Shown one piece after another: positions 8,015 to 16,087 of a stretch of DNA of 50,428 nucleotides. Within the stretch, counting starts at the first letter, position 1. Each line of letters starts with the position of its first letter. Under the pieces are notes generated by a model. The model was not told where the DNA came from. It searched no databases and was given only the letters and a program-made list of their open reading frames with translations. Made by a program: the position numbers and the translations under genes. This DNA comes from an uncultured Geobacter sp. (GTDB taxonomy: Bacteria > Desulfobacterota > Desulfuromonadia > Geobacterales > CAIOGM01), in NCBI GenBank assembly GCA_903857795.1, contig CAIOGM010000022.1, positions 1-50,428 of the forward strand, in the 5' to 3' direction.

Positions 8015-10177
8015 TCATAAATCAGGATGGAAGAGTTCCATGCTTGAAGTTATGCCTGAATAGTTGAGATCCTTGGCCCCACTAGCCATTACCGTACCAT
8101 CCATAAGGAGAGTCACCGGCGGTCCCTGCCGCGGCGCAATAGGGTCGGCGCCCTTCACAAAAAGAGAAGTCGCCTGGTCAAAAATCTGTGACCCGACCGC
8201 TCCGCCGACAATCAAGATCCTTCCATCTTTAAGCATCGTTGCGGAGTGGCCATATGATGCGGAGGGGAGCGTCGCGGCCAGAGTGGTGAATGTTCCTGAT
8301 GATGGATCAAACAACTCGGCCGAATTCAACGCAACGGTATCGAGGCCTATCCCCTGTTTGCCGCCAATAACCAGGATCTTGCCGGATGAAAGCCGCGTAG
8401 CAGAGGCTGCGGATCGGGCCTGGCCGAGCCTGCCTGCTGTCAGACTCCAGACACCGGAAGCCGGGTCGTACAATTCGGCACTGTCGTAATCCGCGGCATC
8501 CTTCCCGCCAACCACCAGCACACGACCGTCAGTCAGCAGAGCCGCACTATGGAGTTTGCGAGGACTGTTCATCGAGCCGGAGAGCGTAAAGCTATTGCTG
8601 GCAGGGTCATAAACTGTGGCAATAGCCAGGGTCTCACCATCGGATGAGCCGGCATTATACCCGCCTGCCAGCAACACTCTGCCATCTCTGAGCCGCGTAG
8701 ATGTGTGGCCGGAGAGTGCGACAGTAAGGGTCGTGGCAACCGGTAAAAAGGTTTCTGTCGCTGGATCAAACAGTTCGCCGGTGTTACTGCCGCCACCTGC
8801 GATCAATACCTTGCCGTTTGGCAACAGGTCCGCGCTGTGCATGCTGCGCGCTTCGTTCATGGTCCCTTTCAGCTTGCGGGACAGACCGCTCTTGGGGTCA
8901 AACAACTCTGCCGAGTCAAGTACGGAGAAGGTCGCATCAACCCCCCCTGCGATCAAGACTCTGCCATCCGCCAGCAGGGTTGTAGAGTGGCCGCCCCTGC
9001 TCTGGGCCATCCCCCCCAAACTGCTGAAACTGTTGGATACCGGGTTGTAGCTTTCGATGACGGAGCTGGAACCCGCGATGAGTATCCTGTTGTCGGCAAG
9101 TAGGGCGCCAACGAAATAGTCGCGCCCCATGAGCATTTGGGGGCCGGGTTCAAACAAGCCGGTGCTGACACGATAGATTTCCGTGGAGAGTATGTAGCTT
9201 GTGCCATATGAGGTGGTGCTGCCTCCAGCCACCAGGGCGTCACCATTGGGGAGAGGAAACATGAGATGCCTCAGGCGAGGGGTGCCGAGGTCGCTGCCGG
9301 GGGTGAACAGACCCGTTTTCGGGTCGTAAATCTCGGACGTTGCCGTAACGTAATAGCCACTTTTCCCCTTTGAATTAGAATCATGCCCGCCGGCGAACAG
9401 TACCCGCCCGTCAGCCAGGAGGACGGCGGCTCCTGACCAGCGGGTGATGTTCATCTCCGATGTGGCTGTAAAGCTATTTGTTTTAGGGTCGAATATGTCA
9501 GCACTTTTTGTGCCGGTGCCGGTTTTGTCGGTGCCGCCGCCAGCCACCAGGACCGTGCCGTCTTGCAACAGTACCGTGCAATGACCTATCCTGATGGAAT
9601 TCGTCTTGTTGACCGTCCGGGTGAACTGGCCGGTTTTAGGGTCGTAGATCTCGGCGCTGTCCAGGAATACCTGTGTTGTCGGATCGGCCATGTTGGAGCC
9701 TCCGACCAGCAACACCCGTCCGTCAGGGAGCAGGGTCGCCGTATGGTCGCTACGTCCTTCCGTCATGGCCGCCGGCAAGAGTCTGAATGTCCGGGTCACA
9801 GGATCATACAGTTCGGCAGTGGCAAGGATGGCGCCGGTGCTGACGCCACCGGTAATCAATACCGTGCCGTCGGCCAGGGTTGTCGCGGCATGGAACGCCC
9901 TCACACTGTTCATCGTCCCTACCTCAGTGACGCTGTTGCCGGCGGGATTTACAATGAATGCTTTTTTGGTGTAATCGTTATCATGCCCCCCGGTGACAAG
10001 CAGTGTGCCATCTTTCAACAACGCCGCTGCGGCGGCCCATGGCTGGTAGTTTAGCTGTCCCGACGTTACCTTAAAAACACCACGGCCGGGATCGCCGGGG
10101 GAAGAGTTGTCTGAAGAGCAACCTGACATCGACCAGACCATGATTCCACATAACATCAGAAGTAGCATGTTTCTCAT
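8015..10177 (-). CDS. Kelch-repeat lipoprotein, 14 repeats
   Basis: A 720-residue exported lipoprotein. The signal peptide ends in the lipobox SMSGC, so Cys would be lipidated. The rest is 14 repeats of about 47 residues, each with a core such as LLADGRVLIAGG followed by SAELYDPxTxxF. This is the kelch/galactose-oxidase-central type of beta-propeller, and 14 units could build two seven-bladed propellers. No catalytic copper site or other enzyme domain is evident. It is probably a surface or periplasmic binding protein. It lies 47 bases upstream of the SPFH gene and 113 bases downstream of the fibre-like gene, all on one strand. The ATG at 10177 is chosen because it opens the signal peptide. 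Confidence 0.8.
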   Translation of the reverse strand: MRNMLLLMLCGIMVWSMSGCSSDNSSPGDPGRGVFKVTSGQLNYQPWAAAAALLKDGTLLVTGGHDNDYTKKAFIVNPAGNSVTEVGTMNSVRAFHAATTLADGTVLITGGVSTGAILATAELYDPVTRTFRLLPAAMTEGRSDHTATLLPDGRVLLVGGSNMADPTTQVFLDSAEIYDPKTGQFTRTVNKTNSIRIGHCTVLLQDGTVLVAGGGTDKTGTGTKSADIFDPKTNSFTATSEMNITRWSGAAVLLADGRVLFAGGHDSNSKGKSGYYVTATSEIYDPKTGLFTPGSDLGTPRLRHLMFPLPNGDALVAGGSTTSYGTSYILSTEIYRVSTGLFEPGPQMLMGRDYFVGALLADNRILIAGSSSVIESYNPVSNSFSSLGGMAQSRGGHSTTLLADGRVLIAGGVDATFSVLDSAELFDPKSGLSRKLKGTMNEARSMHSADLLPNGKVLIAGGGSNTGELFDPATETFLPVATTLTVALSGHTSTRLRDGRVLLAGGYNAGSSDGETLAIATVYDPASNSFTLSGSMNSPRKLHSAALLTDGRVLVVGGKDAADYDSAELYDPASGVWSLTAGRLGQARSAASATRLSSGKILVIGGKQGIGLDTVALNSAELFDPSSGTFTTLAATLPSASYGHSATMLKDGRILIVGGAVGSQIFDQATSLFVKGADPIAPRQGPPVTLLMDGTVMASGAKDLNYSGITSSMELFHPDL

Positions 10178-10290
10178 GTGATCTTTCCCCCTGTTGGTGA
10201 GATGTTGTTCCTTCCCATAATTACAGGATGTCGGTCCGGTCCAACCCCGACGTTCCTCCACCCCAACGTTCCAAAGCTTTGAAGATCAAC

Positions 10291-12186
10291 TTATCTTACA
10301 TTTACCAAAACACGAATTTTACCGGTTCCATTTTCACTGAAATTATCCAATGACTTGCCGATTACCTGGCCAGGCTTTACTCTCTCAAGGTCTGCTTTCA
10401 TTGCGTAACCGGCTTTACTTGATGAGACGAGCAGATCTCCGCGTCGTATTGGGCCGTTTTCGTCACATACTTTTGTGGGTATTACACCAATAACACCTAG
10501 TGGGACTTTAGTTGTGATATCTGCATCGATAGACTCTTCTGTCAGCAGTATGCCCGGTCTTGTCGCGTATACTCCTGCTACTAGTGTCGAGTAGGCGTTA
10601 CCTGTTTTGGTGACGGTCCTGTCTGATGTTATGGATATTTCGAGAACATCTCCCGGTTCATATTGTGATGGAGAGCCTTCTACGGCGAACACTTCTGCAA
10701 GGTCGGCTCCGGAATTTTGAGTCCCGTTGTTAAAATAACCCTTGCCGCTTTTATCGATACGCGCGACGTTTAAGCCGTTGCTTGAAAATGCGGCAATACT
10801 GCCTGCGGCGCCCGTATGATCCACAGAAAAGGCGTTCCAGTTGCCATTATATGTGGCGGTAAGTGCCGATCCCGATCCGGCGGTATTCGTATAGGAAAAA
10901 AACCCCCCATAACCGCCGGTTCCAGTTGCAAGGCCGTAGATGCCTGCTGCTCCGGCATTGGCGTAGATTGAGTTGACTTCGCCTTTTACCGCGGCACTTA
11001 CACTGGAGCCGTTGATAACCTTGAAATAGCCCGCGTGCCCGCCTCCCGGCGCCGGAATGATTCCATAGCTATTTGTTTCCACCTCCAGCGTGTTGGATAA
11101 GTTAGACATATTCAGGTTCTCAAAGCGGGCCGCTTTTCCGGTACTGCTGCTGATTCCAACCTGCCCGAATACTCCGATGCCGTTACCGGACGTATCGGTG
11201 GCGATAAAGCCTCTGACGCCATATCCTGGACCATCATTTCTGCCAACCACCGCTCCGGTCGCGAGTGACACACTTTTGGTTGTGCCGACAACAGACTCGC
11301 CGCCCCCGCTGTTATAACCGATGACACCGGCAGAACTCAGTACACTGGTTGAAGCATATATTCCGGTGCCGCCAGTGCTGGAAGCGGTCAAGGCAGATCC
11401 AGTGCCGTTGGAAAAAAAGCCGCCACCGGCAACTGTCAGAGAACCGCTGGCTTTGATATTACCTGCAACATCAAGCTTTTCGGTCGGATCGGCGTTATCG
11501 CCGACCCTGAGCTTCCCATCGAGAATCTTTATGCCCCAAACCAAAGTGGCATCATTCCCTCCTCTGGTGGCGGCTGATGTAGCAAATGCAATCCCCGGAT
11601 TAGTGAGAATCATAAGTCCACCTGCACCCGTTGATCCATGCTTCCAGGTATACGAGGCGTCCCAGTACAGGTTTGATCCGATCCAGGAGGCGTTTGAACC
11701 TATGTAGGTCGGCATGGTGTCGCCGAAACGGGCATGTGTCCAGCTTTTCGCAAGGGAAACAGTCAAGGGGAATGCGGGGCTTCTGTTGCCAATCCCTATG
11801 TATCCATTGTTCAATATGGAAATCCTCGCCGTATTGTTGGTGAACAGATCAATCCCATTCTGGTTTGTTCCTGCCGTCCGTTGTGAGGCGATGCCTTCGC
11901 CGGTAGAACCGGCGCCGAACTTGACGGCGCCTGAGAGCAGGTTCCCTGTATTGCTGTTGGAATTGTCTACGACAAAGCCAACATTAAAAAGTAGTCCGCT
12001 CAGACCTGCAGTGGTCAATGTGCTACCGTCAGGGAATTTGAATCCACCGCCGGTGCTTTCGATAATTCCTTGAACCTGCAGATCGCCAACAGTCAGCACA
12101 TCGGCAGCCACAGCATTTGAAGCAAGTTTTGATGAAGAAATCAGCAGTAGCAGAGCCGATACAGGTAGAACAATTCTCTTCAGCAT
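10291..12186 (-). CDS. Large exported fibre-like protein of unknown function
   Basis: A 631-residue protein with a signal peptide (MLKRIVLPVSALLLLISSSK, cleavage near AVAA). The start has a strong AGGAGGT site. Residues about 35-490 are Gly/Ser/Thr/Asn-rich with recurring beta segments of the GVYG/GVRG/GIYG type, like tail-fibre or beta-helix proteins, and include SAGVIGYNSGGG and IGVFGQVGI. The C-terminal 150 residues (SGADLAEVFAVEGSPSQYE, VPLGVIGVIPTKV, IRRGDLLVSSSKAGYAMKA) resemble the tail-end modules of phage fibres and self-processing surface proteins; this is a resemblance, not an assignment. It lies first in a minus-strand series with the kelch lipoprotein, and its leader holds a C13 tract. 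Confidence 0.65.
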   Translation of the reverse strand: MLKRIVLPVSALLLLISSSKLASNAVAADVLTVGDLQVQGIIESTGGGFKFPDGSTLTTAGLSGLLFNVGFVVDNSNSNTGNLLSGAVKFGAGSTGEGIASQRTAGTNQNGIDLFTNNTARISILNNGYIGIGNRSPAFPLTVSLAKSWTHARFGDTMPTYIGSNASWIGSNLYWDASYTWKHGSTGAGGLMILTNPGIAFATSAATRGGNDATLVWGIKILDGKLRVGDNADPTEKLDVAGNIKASGSLTVAGGGFFSNGTGSALTASSTGGTGIYASTSVLSSAGVIGYNSGGGESVVGTTKSVSLATGAVVGRNDGPGYGVRGFIATDTSGNGIGVFGQVGISSSTGKAARFENLNMSNLSNTLEVETNSYGIIPAPGGGHAGYFKVINGSSVSAAVKGEVNSIYANAGAAGIYGLATGTGGYGGFFSYTNTAGSGSALTATYNGNWNAFSVDHTGAAGSIAAFSSNGLNVARIDKSGKGYFNNGTQNSGADLAEVFAVEGSPSQYEPGDVLEISITSDRTVTKTGNAYSTLVAGVYATRPGILLTEESIDADITTKVPLGVIGVIPTKVCDENGPIRRGDLLVSSSKAGYAMKADLERVKPGQVIGKSLDNFSENGTGKIRVLVNVR

Positions 12187-12215
12187 GGATGTACCTCCTG
12201 AATTTGATTTCTTAC

Positions 12216-12228
12216 GGGGGGGGGGGGG
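12216..12228. repeat. G13/C13 homopolymer in the leader of the fibre-like gene
   Basis: Thirteen consecutive G on the plus strand (C on the transcribed minus-strand leader) lie 30-42 bases before the ATG at 12186, just ahead of the ribosome-binding site. Runs of this length are prone to slipped-strand changes and to sequencing error. Confidence 0.75.
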
Positions 12229-12251
12229 CAGGTTTTGGTCTATTTGTTTTC

Positions 12252-12316
12252 AAAACCGGGACAGATTTATTATTTACCAACAAAACCAAAACCGGGACAG
12301 ATTTATTATTTACCAA
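12252..12316. repeat. Two direct copies of a 29-bp repeat
   Basis: Identical 29-base copies lie at 12252-12280 and 12288-12316, a 36-base period, each reading AAAACCGGGACAGATTTATT onward. The GGGACAGATTTATT core resembles repeats I associate with REP-type tyrosine transposases, but no transposase is present here. They lie in the untranslated leader of the fibre-like gene. Confidence 0.75.
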
Positions 12317-12353
12317 TGAAAGCAGTGGGGCTTCCTGAGCCTGCCTGGGACGC

Positions 12354-12515
12354 ATGAATCCCGAATTATCAAGGCGACCGGAAACCGCTTGGGAGTTCTA
12401 CAAACGTAGTCGACCGGATGCCTCTGCCATAAATGAAGGTCAAGCCACCAACGAGGCGTATCTCGGCTGGGATAATGATATTTTGTGGGTGTATTTAAAT
12501 AAAGACCTACTATAA
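12354..12515 (+). CDS. Possible small protein, 53 residues
   Basis: An open frame from ATG at 12354 to TAA at 12515 encodes MNPELSRRPETAWEFYKRSR followed by a segment ending YLGWDNDILWVYLNKDLL. Its composition is protein-like, with aromatic and charged residues, in an otherwise gene-free 550-base interval. The ribosome-binding site is weak, and a minus-strand promoter overlaps the 3' end. I do not recognise a family. It may be a relic or a chance frame. Confidence 0.3.
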   Translation: MNPELSRRPETAWEFYKRSRPDASAINEGQATNEAYLGWDNDILWVYLNKDLL

Positions 12516-12537
12516 ATTAAAACCTCTGGCCTGTCAA
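12509..12537 (-). promoter_or_regulatory. Sigma-70 type promoter, minus strand
   Basis: On the minus strand TTGACA and TATAGT are separated by 17 bases. The start would be near 12502, giving a leader of roughly 315 bases to the fibre-like gene. That leader contains the 29-bp repeats and the C13 tract. Confidence 0.5.
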
Positions 12538-12738
12538 AACGTAAGTTCCCCTGCATCACCTTAACCATCCTGCTGCACTCTCTTCCGCTTGGCTCGTACC
12601 CTCCAAGCTCAACCGCCTCCCGATAACGTGTTACGTATTGATTTTTCCACGATTTTCTGACAACCTGCCACTTCATCCCCGGTCGATCCAGACCTTATGC
12701 CGCTGTTACTCCGTACCCCATATGAAGGAGGTTCTCCC

Positions 12739-14193
12739 ATGTTCACTCTCAAAGACCCCTCGCTGCTCCGCAACCAATGTTTCATCGACGGCCAGTGGTG
12801 TGACGCCGACTCCGGCGAGACCATTACCGTCTCTAACCCCGCCACGGGCGAAGTCATCGGCGCCGTTCCCAGGATGGGGGCCGCCGAAACCCGCCGGGCC
12901 ATCGAGGCGGCTAACGCCGCCTTTCCCCAGTGGCGCGCCCGGACCGCCGGCGAGCGCTCCATCATTCTGCGCCGCTGGTTCGAACTCCTCCTGGAAAACC
13001 AGGAAGACCTGGCCGTGATCATGACCGCCGAGCAGGGGAAACCGCTGGCCGAGTCCAAAGGTGAGATCGCCTACGCCGCCTCGTTTATCGAGTGGTTCGC
13101 CGAAGAGGGGAAGCGGGTCTATGGCGACACCATCCCCCCCCATCAGCGGGACAAGAGGATCGTGGTGTTGAAGGAGCCCATCGGCGTCTGCGCCGCCATC
13201 ACTCCCTGGAACTTCCCGGCTGCCATGATCACCCGCAAGGCCGGTCCGGCCCTGGCAGTTGGCTGCCCCATGGTGGTGAAGCCCGCCTCCTTGACCCCTT
13301 TTTCCGCCCTTGCCCTGGCCGAACTGGCTGACCGGGCAGGAGTCCCGGCCGGGGTCTTCAGCGTGGTCACCGGCGCCTCCGGCGCCATCGGCGGCGAGAT
13401 GACTTCCAATCCCATCGTGAGAAAGCTCACCTTTACCGGTTCCACCGAGATCGGCAAGCAGCTCATGCGGCAGTGCGCGGGGACGGTGAAGAAGCTGGCT
13501 CTGGAGCTGGGAGGGAATGCCCCGTTCATCGTCTTCGATGACGCCGACCTGGATGCCGCGGTGGAGGGGGCCATCGTCTCCAAGTTCCGCAACACCGGAC
13601 AGACCTGTGTCTGCACCAACCGGTTCCTGGTGCAGGAGGGGGTGTACGAGGCGTTCACGGCAAAGCTGGTGGCCGCCGTGTCCCGGCTCGCCGTGGGAGA
13701 CGGCCTGCAGGGGGAGGTCCAGCAGGGGCCGCTCATCGACATGAACGCGGTGGCAAAGGTGGAGGAGCAGATAACCGATGCGGTTGCCAAGGGGGCGCGG
13801 GTGGTCTGCGGCGGGAAGCGGCATGAGTTGGGGCGGAGCTTCTTCCAGCCGACGGTGCTGGCCGACGTGACCAGCCATATGATGATCAGCTGCGAGGAGA
13901 CCTTCGGGCCGGTGGCCCCGCTCTTCCGGTTCAGCAGCGAAGAGGAGGCGATCCGGATGGCCAACGATACCGAATTCGGCCTCGCCGCCTACTTCTACAC
14001 CCGGGACATCGGCCGGGTCTGGCGAGTGGCCGAGGCGGTGGAGTACGGCATCGTCGGGATCAACACCGGCCTGATCTCCACTACGGTGGCTCCCTTCGGC
14101 GGGGTGAAGGAGTCAGGTTTCGGCAGGGAAGGGTCCAAGTATGGGGTCGATGATTTCCTGGAGATCAAGTACCTCTGCATGGGGGGAATCTAG
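12739..14193 (+). CDS. gabD: Succinate-semialdehyde dehydrogenase, NAD(P)+
   Basis: A 484-residue cytoplasmic aldehyde dehydrogenase that oxidises succinate semialdehyde to succinate. It shows ITPWNFPAAMITRKAGPALA, FTGSTEIGKQLM, the catalytic glutamate in LELGGNAPFIVFDDADLD and the catalytic cysteine in GQTCVCTNR. The length and the CVCTNR signature fit the GabD/SSADH clade rather than other ALDH families. AAGGAGG precedes the ATG at 12739. It stands alone between the fibre-like gene and the lysine operon, without a visible GABA transaminase, so it may serve succinate semialdehyde from other routes. Confidence 0.88.
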   Translation: MFTLKDPSLLRNQCFIDGQWCDADSGETITVSNPATGEVIGAVPRMGAAETRRAIEAANAAFPQWRARTAGERSIILRRWFELLLENQEDLAVIMTAEQGKPLAESKGEIAYAASFIEWFAEEGKRVYGDTIPPHQRDKRIVVLKEPIGVCAAITPWNFPAAMITRKAGPALAVGCPMVVKPASLTPFSALALAELADRAGVPAGVFSVVTGASGAIGGEMTSNPIVRKLTFTGSTEIGKQLMRQCAGTVKKLALELGGNAPFIVFDDADLDAAVEGAIVSKFRNTGQTCVCTNRFLVQEGVYEAFTAKLVAAVSRLAVGDGLQGEVQQGPLIDMNAVAKVEEQITDAVAKGARVVCGGKRHELGRSFFQPTVLADVTSHMMISCEETFGPVAPLFRFSSEEEAIRMANDTEFGLAAYFYTRDIGRVWRVAEAVEYGIVGINTGLISTTVAPFGGVKESGFGREGSKYGVDDFLEIKYLCMGGI

Positions 14194-14270
14194 GCCGTGT
14201 CGCACTCGCCGGACAGGGCGCCTGTCGCCGCAAGACGTCTCCGGAGCCCTGTTTCGGTCGTGCTAACTCT

Positions 14271-14300
14271 TTGACATTTCCGAACCGTGCATGGTATAGA
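14271..14300 (+). promoter_or_regulatory. Sigma-70 type promoter for lysA
   Basis: TTGACA and TATAGA are separated by 18 bases, with the start expected near 14307, about 65 bases before the lysA ATG. Confidence 0.6.
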
Positions 14301-14370
14301 TAACAACTTTATCGTTGCCGGATACGCTGGAGCTTCCGCTGATCCGATACCAAACGCCTGGAGGAGCCCC

Positions 14371-15624
14371 ATGAACCATTTTACCTACAAAAATAACGAG
14401 CTGTACGCCGAAGAGGTGGCGCTGACGGAGATCGTCGCCCAAGTCGGCTCGCCGCTCTACGTCTATTCCCATGCCACTCTGACCCGTCACTTCAAAGCGT
14501 TCGATGATGCCTTTGCCGCGCTCCCCCATACCATCTGCTACTCCATGAAGGCAAATTCCACTCAGTCGGTATTGAAGTGCTTCTTCAACCTGGGGAGCGG
14601 GGTGGATATCGTCTCCGGCGGAGAGCTCTTCCGGGCGCTGCAGGCCGGGGTCGATCCCAGGAAGGTGGTCTACTCCGGCGTGGGGAAGATGGACCATGAG
14701 ATCGAGTACGCCTTGACCACCGGCATCCTCATGTTCAACGTGGAGTCAGAGCAGGAGCTGACCCGGATCTCCGAGGTCGCTTCTCGTATGGGGAAGAAGG
14801 CGGGGATCGCCATCCGGGTCAACCCGGACGTGGACCCGGGGACTCATCCCTACATCACCACCGGGTTGAAAAACGCCAAGTTCGGCATCACCATCGACCG
14901 GGCGCTGGCGGAGTACAGCCGGGCGAAGGGGCTGCCGGGGATCGACGTCATCGGCATCGACATGCACATCGGCTCCCAGCTGACCAAAGTCAACCCCTTC
15001 GTCGACTCCATCGACAAACTCAAGGTGATGATCGGTACGCTCCGTTCCCAGGGGATCGACCTCAGCTACTTCGATTGCGGCGGAGGACTCGGGATCCAGT
15101 ACAACGCCGAAGAGCCCCCCTTGCCCTCCGACTACGGCAGGGAGGTCGTGGCCGCCACCAGGGAGTTGGGGATGCATCTCCTCTTCGAACCGGGGCGCAA
15201 CCTGGTGGGGAACGCCGGGATCCTGGTGGCCAAGACCCTCTACACCAAGGCCCGGGACGAGAAAAATTTCATCATGATCGATGCGGGGATGAACGACTTG
15301 GCCCGCCCGGCCCTCTACGACTCCTATCACGGGGTTCAGGCGGTGGTGAAAGATCAGGACGGGATGATCGTCGCCGATATCGTCGGCCCCATCTGCGAGT
15401 CGGGAGATTTCCTGGTCAAAGGGCGCGAAGTCCCCATGTTCAGGCAGGGGGATCTGATGGCCTTCATGTCCGCCGGCGCCTACGGCTTCGCCATGTCCAG
15501 CTCCTACAACAGCCGCCCCAGGGTGGCCGAGGTGATGGTGAAGGGGGACAGGTTCGAGGTGATCCGCGAGCGGGAGACGGTGGAAGAGCTGATCAAGGGA
15601 GAGCGGGTGGCGTCGTTTCTGTAA
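14371..15624 (+). CDS. lysA: Diaminopimelate decarboxylase
   Basis: A 417-residue PLP enzyme that converts meso-diaminopimelate to L-lysine, the last step of lysine synthesis. The PLP lysine is K60 in YSMKANSTQ. Other marks are GSGVDIVSGGELFRAL, DMHIGSQ, FDCGGGLGI, FEPGRNLVGNAG and the CESGDFL substrate-binding cysteine motif. GGAGG lies upstream of the ATG at 14371, and residues upstream of it are unconserved. It heads the run lysA-CAP gene-dapA-dapB-dapL, which covers the pathway from aspartate semialdehyde to lysine except DapF. Confidence 0.95.
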   Translation: MNHFTYKNNELYAEEVALTEIVAQVGSPLYVYSHATLTRHFKAFDDAFAALPHTICYSMKANSTQSVLKCFFNLGSGVDIVSGGELFRALQAGVDPRKVVYSGVGKMDHEIEYALTTGILMFNVESEQELTRISEVASRMGKKAGIAIRVNPDVDPGTHPYITTGLKNAKFGITIDRALAEYSRAKGLPGIDVIGIDMHIGSQLTKVNPFVDSIDKLKVMIGTLRSQGIDLSYFDCGGGLGIQYNAEEPPLPSDYGREVVAATRELGMHLLFEPGRNLVGNAGILVAKTLYTKARDEKNFIMIDAGMNDLARPALYDSYHGVQAVVKDQDGMIVADIVGPICESGDFLVKGREVPMFRQGDLMAFMSAGAYGFAMSSSYNSRPRVAEVMVKGDRFEVIRERETVEELIKGERVASFL

Positions 15625-16073
15625 CTTTTAAAAAAGCTCTTTCGATCATTGCCACCGGCAGTGCCGTGCTTTTGCTGATGGCTCAGATTGCCGTTGCCGA
15701 TGATTTTGAGTCGCAGTTGCTGCAGCTGATCAACAGGTACCGGGGAGCCAACCGGCTCCGGTTGCTTGATCCCTCCATGCTCTGCGGCGAACTGGCCAGG
15801 CAGCATAGTCGAGAGATGCTGGCACAGCAGGAGATGAATCACAGTGGGGCCGATGGTCGTTTCCGCCTGGCGGTCGCAAAGGGGGCCCGCGGATGTGTGG
15901 AGAATGTGGCATGGAACATCAACACGCCGCAGAAGCTCTTCGAGGCGTGGCGGCACTCCCCCGGCCATGACCGCAATATGCTCAGTCGCAGGATGAACGC
16001 AGGCGGGATCGGCAAGGTCGGTCAGTACGTCACCTTTTATGCCTGTGAGATACCGATAAAACAAACCCCCTAG
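15621..16073 (+). CDS. CAP (SCP/PR1) domain exported protein, start codon lost
   Basis: About 150 residues: a signal peptide (TFKKALSIIATGSAVLLLMA, cleavage near AVA) and one CAP domain with LINRYRGANRLRLL, MNHSG, ENVAWNIN and EAWRHSPGHDRNML, as in YkwD-like bacterial proteins. The frame has no ATG, GTG or TTG before the signal peptide. The codon where it should begin is GTA at 15621, overlapping the lysA stop TAA exactly as a GTGA overlap would. In-frame starts inside (GTG 15666, TTG 15672, ATG 15678) would destroy the signal peptide. The coordinates assume the ancestral start. It could be silent or use a rare start. Confidence 0.65.
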   Translation, partial: VTFKKALSIIATGSAVLLLMAQIAVADDFESQLLQLINRYRGANRLRLLDPSMLCGELARQHSREMLAQQEMNHSGADGRFRLAVAKGARGCVENVAWNINTPQKLFEAWRHSPGHDRNMLSRRMNAGGIGKVGQYVTFYACEIPIKQTP

Positions 16074-16087
16074 AGGAGGTAGTTGCC

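Noticed and set aside
10241-10272. Tandem CCCCGACGTTCC / CCCCAACGTTCC between the fibre-like and kelch genes
   Set aside because: A short imperfect repeat of two units; it could be part of a dispersed repeat, but the evidence is too thin for a feature.
12440-12676. 78-codon minus-strand frame ahead of gabD
   Set aside because: Protein-like in part (YREAVELGGYEPSGRE) but without a ribosome-binding site or known family, and it crosses the minus-strand promoter. It may be a relic; not supportable as a gene.
12706-13878. 390-codon minus-strand frame inside gabD
   Set aside because: Antisense to a complete aldehyde dehydrogenase; no motif.
14212-14226. GACAGG-GCG-CCTGTC hairpin after gabD as a terminator
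   Set aside because: The stem has only six pairs and no T tract follows.
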